Shown: in pieces, positions 48,479-58,117 of the stretch
Layout of the letters: the number at the start of each line of letters is the position of its first letter
Position numbering within the stretch: the first letter of the stretch is position 1
Assembly (NCBI RefSeq): GCF_000731675.1
Contig: NZ_JMIT01000003.1
Coordinates: 42,048-106,047, forward strand
DNA: 64,000 nucleotides
Source of the DNA: Pseudomonas capeferrum
Lineage (GTDB): Bacteria; Pseudomonadota; Gammaproteobacteria; Pseudomonadales; Pseudomonadaceae
Direction: 5' to 3'
The notes under the pieces: generated by a model
What the model was told of the DNA's origin: nothing
Databases searched by the model: none
What the model saw: only the letters and a program-made list of their open reading frames with translations
Made by a program: the position numbers and the translations under genes

Positions 48479-49312
48479 TTACTTCCTGAAAAGGTGTTCA
48501 CGGTGCCAAGCCAGATAGCCGCGATGCTGAGGCTCGATCTGGCGCAAGCGCAGAGAGGGGGTAATGTTGAGCGCACGATTGCTGTCGGGGTCGAGATCCT
48601 CACCAAGGAGAATCTGCCCGTGATCGTCAAAACTGATCAGGCCACGGTCGAAGGCCAGATCGAGATTGGGGGTGAGCAACAGGCCGTTGAATGGATCAAG
48701 TCGCTCGGCCGGGCTGGCAGCACACCAGGGTTTGATATGCGAGGCCCGCAACAGCTCCGGTACGCAGCAGTCGGTAACTGCACAACTGCCCCAGTAGGCC
48801 AGCAGATCATCGCGGTAGCCGCTCTGGCCGATGCGCGCCTTGATCAGGGCGTCGCGTTCGGTGTCGGTGAGGTTGGGTTCGTTTAGAAATTCCTCTGTTG
48901 AGACCGAAGGTTGAGCAGCCCAGGACTGGAGGGCAGAAACAGAGGATTTATAACCAAGTAGATCAAGCAGTTGATGAAGATCGGCCTCTACAGCGATATC
49001 CAGTGCAATTGCCAATTTACTGTCAGAGCCAGCTACGGCGGGATAACCCGTCATGTTGGTGTTTCGATACCCGGTATTTGGCAACGAAGGGGAAAGTGCC
49101 TTGATGGAGTCCCAATTACCTGCGGGGGCATGTTCGGGATGAATGATGAAGGGTTGCTTGGCAACAGGAGCACCCGCTCTGCTCATTTTGACGAATACAC
49201 GACCGTTAAAATCAGGATGCTCATACCCGTTAGCATGTTGATTTTTGATGGTCAGAACAAAGCCCTTACGGATGAGCGCAGCTGCGATTTCAAATGAGTT
49301 AAGTTTGCGCAT
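48479..49312 (-). CDS. HNH endonuclease within the hsd operon
   Basis: The 277-residue protein has a C-terminal HNH domain with RASHIKPWCAASPAERLDP and FNGLLLTPNLDLAFDRGLIS, the classic H-N-H layout of HNH_2-type nucleases. The first 120 residues (MRKLNSFEIAAALIRKGFVL...) form a separate domain I cannot assign and could read a DNA feature. It lies three bases after hsdR and two before hsdM, so it is translated with them; type I systems do not need such a nuclease. Confidence 0.88.
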   Translation of the reverse strand: MRKLNSFEIAAALIRKGFVLTIKNQHANGYEHPDFNGRVFVKMSRAGAPVAKQPFIIHPEHAPAGNWDSIKALSPSLPNTGYRNTNMTGYPAVAGSDSKLAIALDIAVEADLHQLLDLLGYKSSVSALQSWAAQPSVSTEEFLNEPNLTDTERDALIKARIGQSGYRDDLLAYWGSCAVTDCCVPELLRASHIKPWCAASPAERLDPFNGLLLTPNLDLAFDRGLISFDDHGQILLGEDLDPDSNRALNITPSLRLRQIEPQHRGYLAWHREHLFRK

Positions 49313-49315
49313 CGG

Positions 49316-51688
49316 TTATCCGTAGAGCTGTCGCTCAAGCTCCTGAATGGCCTGCTGATAGCCCGGTTTGCCGCCAAAGGCCTTGACCAGCTCAATCGGC
49401 GCACCGATCTGGCTGAATGGCGCCAGCTGAAGAATCTTGATGTCTTCGATGTGCTCGACGCCGGTGTCGGCGTATTTGTCGAGCAGGGCTTCCAGTACCT
49501 GGCGGGCGGCGCCGGAGTATTTGGCGAAGTAGTTACGCTTTTTCACCTGCTCGGCGCGCTCCTTACGGGTGAGCGGCGGCTGGTCGAAGGCGATATGGCA
49601 GATCAGGTCGAATGGATCGAGCGGCTGGCCGCGCTTGGCTGAGACTTCGTCGTCCAGAGCTTCCCACATCACACCTTGAGCGGCCAGCTCATCGATGATG
49701 ACCTTCTTCTGTTCGGCATCGCTCCAGCGGTGCAGGAAGTCATCCAGCGAGGCAAACTGTTTCTTAACGCAGATGCGGGTGTAGTCGCGTAGTGATTCGG
49801 TGATCAGCTTGCCGTCCGGGCCGTAGTACTGCACGCGCTCGGCAATGACGTGCACGGCGACGTTGTTGATCACGTATTTGACGCGCTTCTTGCCGCCATC
49901 GTCGTCAGCGCCGCCGGTGGTTTCGTCACCTTCGGTTGCCCCAGCACCACCGTCGATCACGTCACCCTCTTCACCCTCGGTTTCTTCCGGCGGCACCGGT
50001 GAGGAGTCGCCCTCGGGGTTGTAGATCACCACCGGCTCACCGTCGAAGGCCGGGTCGGCAAACAGTTCGGTGGCTTTCTTGAAGTCCATGATGGTGAACC
50101 AGTACTTGCCGTAATCCTCGTTGATACGGGTGCCACGACCGATGATCTGCTTGAACTCGGTCATGGATTTGATGTGCTGGTCGAGCACCACCAGTTTGCA
50201 GGTCTGGGCATCAACGCCGGTGGTCATGAGTTTGCTGGTGGTGGCGATCACCGGGTAGCGCGACTCGGGGTTGATGAAGTTGTCCAGCTCGGCCTTGCCT
50301 TCCTTGTCGTCGCCGGTAATGCGCATCACGTATTTGCGGTTTTCCTCAACGCGCTTGGGGTTGAGGTTGACCAGGGCCTGACGCATGCGCTCGGCGTGGT
50401 CAATGTCGTCGCAGAAGATGATGGTTTTCTGGAAGGGGTCGGTGGCGGTCAGGTATTCGGTCACCTTGCGGGCGACCAACTGGGTGCGCGCTTCGATCAC
50501 CAGGTCGCGGTCCATGTCCTTGAGGTCATAGACGCGGTCTTCGATCAGCTCACCGTTCTTGTCGCGCGTGCCCTTGGGCGGGCGCCAGCCTTGCAGGTCT
50601 TTGTCGAAGTCGATGCGCACCACTTTGTACGGGGCGAGGAAGCCATCTTCGATGCCTTGCTTGAGGGTGTAGCTGTACACCGGCTCACCGAAGTAGGTGA
50701 TACTGGAAACCTCTTTGGTCTCCTTCGGCGTAGCGGTCAGGCCGATGTGGGTGGCACCGGAGAAGTAGTCGAGAATCTCGCGCCAGGCCGAGTCTTCGGA
50801 GGCGCTGCCTCGGTGGCATTCGTCGATCACCACGAGGTCGAAGAAGTCGCGGGAAAACTGCTTGTAGACATTCTTCTCTTCTTCGTTGCCGGTCACGGCC
50901 TGATACAGCGACAGGTAGATTTCGTAGGACTTTTCGATCTGCCGTTTGGCAATCTTGGTCATCGCCTGGCCGAAGGGCTTGAAGTCGTTGTTCTTGGTCT
51001 GGTCGACGAGGATGTTGCGGTCGGCGAGGAAGAGGATGCGTTTCTTCTGCCCGGACTTCCACAAGCGCCAGATGATCTGGAAGGCGGTGTAGGTCTTGCC
51101 GGTGCCGGTGGCCATGACCAGCAGGATGCGATCCTGCCCGCGCGCCACGGCCTCGACGGTGCGGTTGATGGCGTTCATCTGGTAGTAGCGCGGCATGCGC
51201 CCGGAACCGTCGTCGTAATACGGGGCTTCGGCTTTCTGCTGGCTTTCGCCACTCAGGCCCTTCCACTGGCAGTAGCGCTGCCAGAGCTCATCGGGGCTGG
51301 GAAACTGCTCCAGGCTCAACTCGGTTTCCTTTTGCGCGCCGGTGCCACTGCGATCATGGAAGAGGAAGCCGTCGCCGTTGCTGGAGAATACGAACGGCAC
51401 ATCCAGCGCCTCGGCATAACCGAGCGCCTGCTGCATACCGGAGCCGAGCGCGTGCTTGTTGTCCTTGGCCTCGATAACCGCCAGCGGCAGGTTGGCCTGG
51501 TGATACAGGATGTAGTCGGCGCGGCGCGATTCGCCTCGGCTGTGCAGCTTGCCACGGACGATGATGCGCCCCTTGGTAAAGCTGACTTCCTCACGAACCT
51601 GCTTGTGCAAATCCCAGCCCGCCGCGGTGATGGCCGGTGTGATGTATTTGCTGCAGATGTCACGCTCAGTCAGTGAATTCTTGTCCAT
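49316..51688 (-). CDS. hsdR: Type I restriction-modification endonuclease subunit HsdR
   Basis: HsdR supplies the DNA-translocating motor and nuclease. The 790-residue protein has an N-terminal PD-(D/E)xK nuclease domain (ADYILYHQANLPLAVIEAKD), a superfamily 2 helicase with Walker A VMATGTGKTYTAF and DEAD-like box VIDECHRGSASED, and a C-terminal domain for assembly. An acidic Gly/Asp/Glu-rich insert (around EGDVIDGGAGATEGDETTGG) separates these. Its length and order match EcoEI-like enzymes. It is first in the operon. Confidence 0.95.
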   Translation of the reverse strand: MDKNSLTERDICSKYITPAITAAGWDLHKQVREEVSFTKGRIIVRGKLHSRGESRRADYILYHQANLPLAVIEAKDNKHALGSGMQQALGYAEALDVPFVFSSNGDGFLFHDRSGTGAQKETELSLEQFPSPDELWQRYCQWKGLSGESQQKAEAPYYDDGSGRMPRYYQMNAINRTVEAVARGQDRILLVMATGTGKTYTAFQIIWRLWKSGQKKRILFLADRNILVDQTKNNDFKPFGQAMTKIAKRQIEKSYEIYLSLYQAVTGNEEEKNVYKQFSRDFFDLVVIDECHRGSASEDSAWREILDYFSGATHIGLTATPKETKEVSSITYFGEPVYSYTLKQGIEDGFLAPYKVVRIDFDKDLQGWRPPKGTRDKNGELIEDRVYDLKDMDRDLVIEARTQLVARKVTEYLTATDPFQKTIIFCDDIDHAERMRQALVNLNPKRVEENRKYVMRITGDDKEGKAELDNFINPESRYPVIATTSKLMTTGVDAQTCKLVVLDQHIKSMTEFKQIIGRGTRINEDYGKYWFTIMDFKKATELFADPAFDGEPVVIYNPEGDSSPVPPEETEGEEGDVIDGGAGATEGDETTGGADDDGGKKRVKYVINNVAVHVIAERVQYYGPDGKLITESLRDYTRICVKKQFASLDDFLHRWSDAEQKKVIIDELAAQGVMWEALDDEVSAKRGQPLDPFDLICHIAFDQPPLTRKERAEQVKKRNYFAKYSGAARQVLEALLDKYADTGVEHIEDIKILQLAPFSQIGAPIELVKAFGGKPGYQQAIQELERQLYG

Positions 51689-51757
51689 GTATCCGTCCCG
51701 TTGAACTGCCTTGACCTCGCATATCTGGTTGGCGAGGCGATTATTGGGACGGCGTAA

Positions 51758-51940
51758 ATTGTACGCTAGAACCCTTGATTACGTCCCTGATGGCTCTTTG
51801 ACCTAACTGTGTGCGAATGACGTCACAATATCTATCCAGCCAGCATGGGTAAAGCTCGCGTCCCATCAGAACGCGTTGTTTTTTGCGCAGAGGTAGCACC
51901 AGTATTCCACTCAAGCTACTCGCGCGGCGTTGTGACGTCA
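51758..51940 (-). promoter_or_regulatory. Upstream region of hsdR with -10 box and paired TTGTGACGTCA sites
   Basis: On the minus strand TACAAT (51,758-51,763) is a good -10 box about 70 bases before hsdR. Further upstream the 11-mer TTGTGACGTCA occurs twice in opposite orientation (51,818-51,828 minus; 51,930-51,940 plus), each holding the palindrome TGACGTCA. They are candidate binding sites of a regulator of the restriction operon. Confidence 0.4.
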
Positions 51941-52487
51941 GAGCATGGCGAAATGAACATCCCCCGTGCGATTGGATCACGCCGCTGGATCATCCCTATC
52001 CCCCGTCTGTCCTGAAGCTGCCGGGAGCTGTCCACGGTGAGAAAGCAAAGGCAGTTGCGCTCACAGAACAGCGGATGCGAGTAATCCAATAGGCCATCGA
52101 TGCCGCCGTCACGAAGAATGCGATGCTGAGTCCGAGGCGGATAGCTCTTCGCTCAACCTACTCGGCATCATGGACACCACAGCTGCTTCGACGTATGCGA
52201 CCTGCGATGCAAACTTCAGCGCACCGTAGGCCATTGAGCTGCCGGCGCCAAGACTGGACAAGCTCACAGGTAAACAATCCAGGCAGGCCTCGCTGGCGAT
52301 ACTGCGTTGGAAACCCCTCAGGCGGCTGAAAGCTCCGCAATTGCAAATGCAGTAATGAACAACCTGCACGCAAAATTGACACATAGCTAAGTAACCCCGC
52401 ATAAGGAGGCAGGCATTAACAGTGTGTCGAGGCTGGCCGTCACCTTTCTAATTCGATTGTGATTTTGATTAATTAAAGGCTCAGCCT
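51941..52487. other. Intergenic stretch between hsdR and zorD
   Basis: With the preceding control region this makes about 800 bases without a convincing gene. Short readings (up to 97 residues on the minus strand) show no family features or ribosome binding sites. The right end near zorD is A+T-rich. No clear terminator for the Zorya operon was recognised. Confidence 0.5.
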
Positions 52488-55400
52488 TCACCGCGCCCCC
52501 AGCAATCCCTCAAAATCCGAAGCATGAAGCTCCGAAGCCCCACTCAACATATCCCGCGCCAACGCCCGTCGCTTACTCAAGAGCTCATCCAGCGTCGCCT
52601 CGAACGTCGGCATCGCTGCATCTCGAACCGTCGGATAGTACACATACACATCCTTCTGCTGCCCAATCCGATAAGCCCGATCGGTCGCCTGATCTTCCTT
52701 GGCCGGGTTCCAGCAACGCGTGAAGTGAATGACGTGGTTGGCAGCCTGCACGTTCACCCCGAATCCGACGGCGATAGTGGACAGGATGATGACGGCGAAA
52801 CCTGGCAGCTCCTGGAACTGATCGATGAGCCTCTGCCGGCTATTGGCGCTCTGACTGCTGGTACTGGTATCGCCATTGATGACCGTCGCCCGAAACCCGA
52901 AATGCTGCTGAATCGCGTGCTGCAATTCACGCTGAATATCACGCAACTCCGTAAAGACGATGACCTTGTCGCCGTTGCCAGCCCTTTTGATCGACTCGAG
53001 CGTCTGAATCAGCCACTGAAGCTTCGGGGAGTTGTCGCGCAACCGCGTGTCTGGTTGAACGCTATAAGGATGGGCACAAATCAGCTTGAGCTTGTGCAGC
53101 AACCCCAGCATGCCGGAGCTCTTCTGATCGAGCTGCTCTTCGATCTGCTGCTTCTGGCTGTATACAGATACTTCGGACAGATACAGGTTACGCTGCAGGA
53201 CATGCATGCCAAGTGAACGGCATGCTGCGTCTTCGATCTTGGCCGGTAGGTCCTTGGCGATATCCTGCTTGGTCCGCCGCAAAGTCTGCGGTTCGATAAG
53301 CCCACGCAGGCGTTCCAGCGCATCCGTATCACGCTCCAGTGCGGCTTCGATGGGGCGCTGATAGTCGCGACCGAACTGGTTCAAGCCGCCCAGAAATCCT
53401 GGCTGAATGAAGTCGAACAGACACCAGAGATCGATCAAGGTATTTTCGACTGGTGTACCAGTACACGCCACTCGGAAGCGTGCAGGGATAGCTTTGATCG
53501 CTTGAGTCACCAGTGCCGCCGGGTTCTTCAGCTTCTGAGCTTCGTCACACACGACGATGGACCATTGCTGGCGCGCCAGGGAAAACTCCTGATCACGCAG
53601 TGTCTCGTAAGTCGTCAGGACGATTCGGGCATCGCCCATCCAACCTGGACGCAGCAGGTTCTTGATGCCTTTGGCTTTCAAGTCCGCTGGGATTTCATCT
53701 TTCTTGAACTTCACTGCACTCAAGGCTGAGCCGTACAGCTTCAATACAGGCAGCGCGTCAGCAAAGAAGAAACGGTGAAGCTCTCGCTCCCAGTTATCGA
53801 GCAACGAAACCGGAGCGACGATCAGTGTTGGTTGATCGTTTGGGTACTGTTCCAAGTACCAGACCAGGAAGGTGAGCAACTGGATCGTTTTCCCAAGCCC
53901 CATGTCATCAGCGAGCAAGCAACCCGATACGTCCGTGGGTGACAAGCGGAACAAATGCTGCAACCACGCCACGCCTTGCAGCTGATGGTCACGCAGAACG
54001 ACCTCAGGCTTGAGCAAACCAGGCAACTCTGGCGTTGCATCCAAAGCGGCGCGTAACGCTGCTTGACGTACCTGTACGTAAGTCGGCTCGTCAATGTTGT
54101 GGCCGATTTGTAGTACGGCGCGGCCAACTTTCTCCCGTTGCTCAACTTGGCCGGTCTCGACAGGTGCAATCTTCTTCGACCAGGCATCCAACAGTTGTTC
54201 TGCTGCGGCGATCGAGAGTGGTGTTTCGGACTCTGGCAAACAGACCGTGTCATCACCGGCAGCGCGTGCTTCATCCAGCCGCTGCCCAAACGCTTCAAAT
54301 TGAGCACGATCGGAAGGATCCCACCGCCCCAGGATTTCTGCGTCGATGCCCAGCGCTGCCACATCTTTCGGCAACCAGTTCTCGGTCGCCTCTTTGACCA
54401 GGAAAGGCGAAGTAATTCTTTGCGCCTCACCAATGCCTGTCACACGGTCGCCGTAGAGAGAAAGGTCCAGGACCGATTCAAACTCGATTCCGGCCGCTTC
54501 GTTTTGCCAACGCTTGAGCAGGTCATTGATGCCTGCCAACTGGCGCAAATCAAAATCGCTGAGTTCCAGCTCATAGCCCTGCCAGAAGCCTGCAGGCATG
54601 CAGGCGGCCAACTTCAGGTGCAGTTCATGCACAAGCGGCGCGAATTCATGGGCCGCTTTGAACTCAATTTCGATAGGCGCCTGCGGGGTTGGAGAAATCG
54701 GCTCGAGCGTCAGTGTTACCTGCTCGATACGCTGGCCCGCTTCATCCAGTTTGGGTTCCAGATGGAAGCGATGAAAGAAAATACCGGCCTCAGCGAGCTC
54801 GTCTTCATAGGCTTCGGCATCCAGCACGTGTGCGGCACTTTCGCCGAGTGTGCTGTAAGGGTTACGGACGAATGAAAGGGCATCGTCACCAGCAACCCGA
54901 CGCCCGGGTAAGGAACGCACGTACTCCAGTACCGATTTGACTTCAGGCTCAATCAGAACATGAGTCAGCGAGCCATCGTCACCCGTTATCCGGTACCGAT
55001 CCTGAACCTGCTTGGCACCGTCAAAGCTCTCAAGCCAGTTGGCCGGCTGGCCATCAAAGCTCGGTTGCAACTCGATAACTGGTGTGTCGCCAAGCGTCGA
55101 CTTTCGTGGGTTGAGCCGCAGTTTCTCGGGTTTGATAACGACGGTCTTGTCCAGGAAGCCATCCATGCCAGCGCCAGCCTTGCGCGCCAGCTTTCTGATG
55201 CTGGCCCAGCCGATCTGGTTGGTCACTTCACCGGGCTCATTTTGTTGTGCCTGATAAAGCTGCCGTATAGCACCGGTCAGTTTCCAGGACGCCTCAGGCA
55301 GCGTTTCTGTGGCTCCCTGATGTTGAACGATGGCCCCCGTTCGCTGCACATGCACGCTGGCATTGGACTGCGGATCACGCCAGCCACTGATGGAGACCTT

Positions 55401-55736
55401 GAAATCGTCGGAGGCAAGGCTGCCCTGGCTGCTCAATTGAGGGATGAGGGCTGTCTGCGGCGGCAACCCCAATAGTGGCAGGCTTGTTTCGTGCTCTGGC
55501 TCATCCAGCAGCCGGTAGAGCTCATCCCACGTCAAGAGCCAGCGATCGCTCAACTGGGAGACGAACTCCTCTTCTTCCAGCTGATCAAGGTAACTCGCCA
55601 GCGACCAGGACTCCGTGCTCTCCGCCAAGCTCAGGGGATAACAGATGCCCTGCTCTTCAATGGAAAAAACCGGCTCAGTATTTTCTGCTGCCGAGTTAGG
55701 CTGCAGGCCAATGCCTTTGAGGAAACGCTTGAGCAT
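52488..55736 (-). CDS. zorD: Zorya ZorD, SNF2-family helicase/nuclease
   Basis: The 1,082-residue protein has a long N-terminal region and a C-terminal SNF2 helicase with Walker A LLADDMGLGKTIQLLTF, the DEAQ box VVCDEAQKLKNPAAL, and a second RecA-like half ending VIHFTRCWNPAKEDQATDRA and YRIGQQKDVYVYYPT. In type I Zorya, ZorD degrades invading DNA after the membrane motor senses phage entry. Its ATG overlaps the zorC stop (TAATG), as in a coupled operon. Confidence 0.93.
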   Translation of the reverse strand: MLKRFLKGIGLQPNSAAENTEPVFSIEEQGICYPLSLAESTESWSLASYLDQLEEEEFVSQLSDRWLLTWDELYRLLDEPEHETSLPLLGLPPQTALIPQLSSQGSLASDDFKVSISGWRDPQSNASVHVQRTGAIVQHQGATETLPEASWKLTGAIRQLYQAQQNEPGEVTNQIGWASIRKLARKAGAGMDGFLDKTVVIKPEKLRLNPRKSTLGDTPVIELQPSFDGQPANWLESFDGAKQVQDRYRITGDDGSLTHVLIEPEVKSVLEYVRSLPGRRVAGDDALSFVRNPYSTLGESAAHVLDAEAYEDELAEAGIFFHRFHLEPKLDEAGQRIEQVTLTLEPISPTPQAPIEIEFKAAHEFAPLVHELHLKLAACMPAGFWQGYELELSDFDLRQLAGINDLLKRWQNEAAGIEFESVLDLSLYGDRVTGIGEAQRITSPFLVKEATENWLPKDVAALGIDAEILGRWDPSDRAQFEAFGQRLDEARAAGDDTVCLPESETPLSIAAAEQLLDAWSKKIAPVETGQVEQREKVGRAVLQIGHNIDEPTYVQVRQAALRAALDATPELPGLLKPEVVLRDHQLQGVAWLQHLFRLSPTDVSGCLLADDMGLGKTIQLLTFLVWYLEQYPNDQPTLIVAPVSLLDNWERELHRFFFADALPVLKLYGSALSAVKFKKDEIPADLKAKGIKNLLRPGWMGDARIVLTTYETLRDQEFSLARQQWSIVVCDEAQKLKNPAALVTQAIKAIPARFRVACTGTPVENTLIDLWCLFDFIQPGFLGGLNQFGRDYQRPIEAALERDTDALERLRGLIEPQTLRRTKQDIAKDLPAKIEDAACRSLGMHVLQRNLYLSEVSVYSQKQQIEEQLDQKSSGMLGLLHKLKLICAHPYSVQPDTRLRDNSPKLQWLIQTLESIKRAGNGDKVIVFTELRDIQRELQHAIQQHFGFRATVINGDTSTSSQSANSRQRLIDQFQELPGFAVIILSTIAVGFGVNVQAANHVIHFTRCWNPAKEDQATDRAYRIGQQKDVYVYYPTVRDAAMPTFEATLDELLSKRRALARDMLSGASELHASDFEGLLGAR

Positions 55737-57364
55737 TACTGTCTCCAGAACCGGAGTGGCTGGTTATTGACGGGCCTGAAGCCCAGGCGCTGCAGTGCAG
55801 TTACTGCGGCCGGGTCATGATCATCAAGCTGGACCTGAAATGCACCGCCGCGCTCGCGCTGATCATAGACCTTGTGTTTGACCGACTTTAGAGCGTCACG
55901 GACCTGGTCTTCAAAAGGCAACGCTTTGGCTGAGCCTGCCGCTGCGGCCTGACTCTGTACACGAATACCCCATTGTTCGAGGGCATAATCGAATTTGCTG
56001 AGCCAACCCTCTATGCGGTCCGGGCGGCTGGGTGCGGGTGAATGCCGCATTCGATCCAGTGCACGATTAGGCTGCTTCAGCTCGCTCGCCAATTCGAGCT
56101 GCATCTTGTCTGGGTTGAAAGGCGACTTGTCTGCTTGATACACATAGCAGGCATTACCCGTACCGGAGAATTCCACGAAAAAGTAGTTCCCGATCTGCAT
56201 GATGACGGCATTGTTATGGCCAGGCCCGCCTAGCAGTCGGCTGAGGCGCCCCTTGTTCTTCTCTCGGAAGTGGACGAAGTCTCGCCCGCTGTCATGCCAG
56301 GCATCCGAACCCATGACAATCCGGGTGTAACTCATCTGGTTGGCAAAACGCAGCCAATAATGCAGACGAGATTGATCGACTTCTGCCTCCCCTTTGAGCA
56401 GGTTGAAGAAGTGCTCTAGATCCTCCTTCGCAAACCACGCCACAACCATGGCACAGACATCTTTATCGACATACTGCAGCCAGCTGTTTTGTCTAGAGCG
56501 GATCTGCGGACTACCCCAATTGTCTAGCGCCAGCTGTTTGAGCAGCGACGACGGCTTCTCCCGATAAGCTGCCAAGTGGTAACGCGACAGGCATGCACTC
56601 AGAATGTCGTTCATGTACCGCGGGTGCTGTCGGCCGATGTCGACCAGATCGGGCAAGCGCTGAGAAAACTCGGCGTCATCCAACATGAAAATGCGAGAAA
56701 TCAGTACGGTAAAAACCCTGCGCCACAGCCAGCTGTTGTCCGGGATCTGCGCAATCGTCTGCAATGCCGAAAGGTCGCTAATCTCGCCCTTGAACATCTG
56801 GTCACCCAGCGTGGCACCTGCCTGCTCGGAAAAAAGCTCCTGATGTTGCTGAACGATCTGCACCCATTCCTTCACTCGCTTCTGCTGGTCTCTGACGCAT
56901 TCGAAACCGAGCTGAACGTCTTCGCGCAACAGGCACCAATTGGCATTCTGCGCAGGCTTGGCAGCGTCGTAGCCAAAGTAGCTGAAGCACAGCGCCAACC
57001 AATCCCGGCGGCTCAGTCTTCGCTTTTCGATACGCTGATGTACTTCTTCGTGCACCCGGGCATAAAGCTGGTCATCGTCCAGTATCGGCCCGACGCGCTC
57101 ACTTTTGTCGGAAAGGCCGGCGAAAACCAAGCGCCATTCCGAGGCGTTGAGTGGTAGTACATTGCGAAACTTGCTTATCGCAGCACGGCGCTTTTCTTCG
57201 GGTGGCGGTAAGGCCTTTTCTGCGCGCTCGAATCGCTCGTAAAGATCGACTCCCGCAGCAGCCAGACGGGGAAATCGCTCCAACGGTTCTGGAGCCTGCA
57301 CCGTGCGATGAGCTGACAGGCTTTGGCTAATGGCGGCGGAAAGCCTCGCGATCGAACTGGTCAT
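55736..57364 (-). CDS. zorC: Zorya ZorC, EH-signature domain protein
   Basis: The 542-residue protein (MTSSIARLSAAISQSLSAHR) is of ZorC length and sits between zorB and zorD. It includes RLSRRDWLALCFSYFGYDAA and MSYTRIVMGSDAWHDSGRDF, segments of the EH-signature family that binds DNA in type I Zorya. The chosen ATG overlaps the zorB stop by four bases (ATGA); an ATG 21 bases upstream is an alternative with a GTGGAA binding site. The call rests largely on context. Confidence 0.88.
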   Translation of the reverse strand: MTSSIARLSAAISQSLSAHRTVQAPEPLERFPRLAAAGVDLYERFERAEKALPPPEEKRRAAISKFRNVLPLNASEWRLVFAGLSDKSERVGPILDDDQLYARVHEEVHQRIEKRRLSRRDWLALCFSYFGYDAAKPAQNANWCLLREDVQLGFECVRDQQKRVKEWVQIVQQHQELFSEQAGATLGDQMFKGEISDLSALQTIAQIPDNSWLWRRVFTVLISRIFMLDDAEFSQRLPDLVDIGRQHPRYMNDILSACLSRYHLAAYREKPSSLLKQLALDNWGSPQIRSRQNSWLQYVDKDVCAMVVAWFAKEDLEHFFNLLKGEAEVDQSRLHYWLRFANQMSYTRIVMGSDAWHDSGRDFVHFREKNKGRLSRLLGGPGHNNAVIMQIGNYFFVEFSGTGNACYVYQADKSPFNPDKMQLELASELKQPNRALDRMRHSPAPSRPDRIEGWLSKFDYALEQWGIRVQSQAAAAGSAKALPFEDQVRDALKSVKHKVYDQRERGGAFQVQLDDHDPAAVTALQRLGFRPVNNQPLRFWRQ

Positions 57365-58104
57365 CGGTTCATCGCCAACTGACATTTTTCCACATCAGTG
57401 TTAGTGAACACCGGCACATCAGGCTTGAGATTGCCCTCCTTCTCCTTCAAGCCAAAGAACTGCATGCGCAACTCCACACGCCGGCTTTCTTCCTTGGTGT
57501 CCTTTGCATTGTTGAACGACACACCACCCGCCAGAAACATCGATCTGATCTGCTGCTGATGCTCCGGCGACAATCCGACCTGGAGCGGGCTGCGACTATC
57601 GAGCAGGCTGCACATCACCCACTCCGAGCGCTGCAGTGACAGGTGCAGGTTATAAAGGTAGGAACCGTCGGTATCGGTAGATCCCTCGATCACGACCTGT
57701 TTGAACCACTTGCGCCCCTCTTCACTGTTGGCCGCGTCCAGAATCATCGGCACGACCTCCTGAAGTGCCGATTGGCCATCGTTACTCAGCGCGTACTGGT
57801 TATGCCCAAAGCGGCCAGCATCGCCGAAGCTGATCCGGTTGTCCTTGCAGTCCACGACGATGGTCTTGCTGGCAGTCTTCGCCTTGAGGCTGAGGTGCTC
57901 GCAAATCTGACTGATGTCCTTGCTACGCTGCTTCTCCCCCTGCTCCGACTGGTTGATACGCTGTGTCACGGAGCTCAAAGCCGCGACCATGACCACGAGA
58001 AACAGAATCATCATCGCGGTCATCAAATCAGCAAAGGAAATCCAGAAAGGCTTCTCTCCCTCGTCCTTTGAACGGGCAGCCGAAGGCATTTGCTTACCAA
58101 ACAT
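57361..58104 (-). CDS. zorB: Zorya ZorB, MotB/OmpA-like motor subunit
   Basis: The 247-residue protein has a short cytoplasmic tail, one membrane helix (FADLMTAMMILFLVVMVAAL) with Asp26 at the MotB proton-channel position, and a C-terminal OmpA-like peptidoglycan-binding domain (VVIEGSTDTDGSYLYNLHLS, EESRRVELRMQF). With ZorA it forms a membrane ion-driven motor that detects cell-wall disturbance during infection. It is 13 bases after zorA. Confidence 0.94.
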   Translation of the reverse strand: MFGKQMPSAARSKDEGEKPFWISFADLMTAMMILFLVVMVAALSSVTQRINQSEQGEKQRSKDISQICEHLSLKAKTASKTIVVDCKDNRISFGDAGRFGHNQYALSNDGQSALQEVVPMILDAANSEEGRKWFKQVVIEGSTDTDGSYLYNLHLSLQRSEWVMCSLLDSRSPLQVGLSPEHQQQIRSMFLAGGVSFNNAKDTKEESRRVELRMQFFGLKEKEGNLKPDVPVFTNTDVEKCQLAMNR

Positions 58105-58117
58105 CGACTAGCCTCCG

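Noticed and set aside
51758..51763. A full sigma-70 promoter for hsdR
   Set aside because: Only the -10 box is convincing; the hexamer 16-18 bases upstream does not match the -35 consensus.
51741..51980. 79-residue minus-strand reading upstream of hsdR
   Set aside because: It overlaps the likely hsdR promoter and the paired TTGTGACGTCA sites, and has no recognisable features.
52109..52402. 97-residue minus-strand reading between hsdR and zorD
   Set aside because: It has no ribosome binding site, family resemblance or operon fit.
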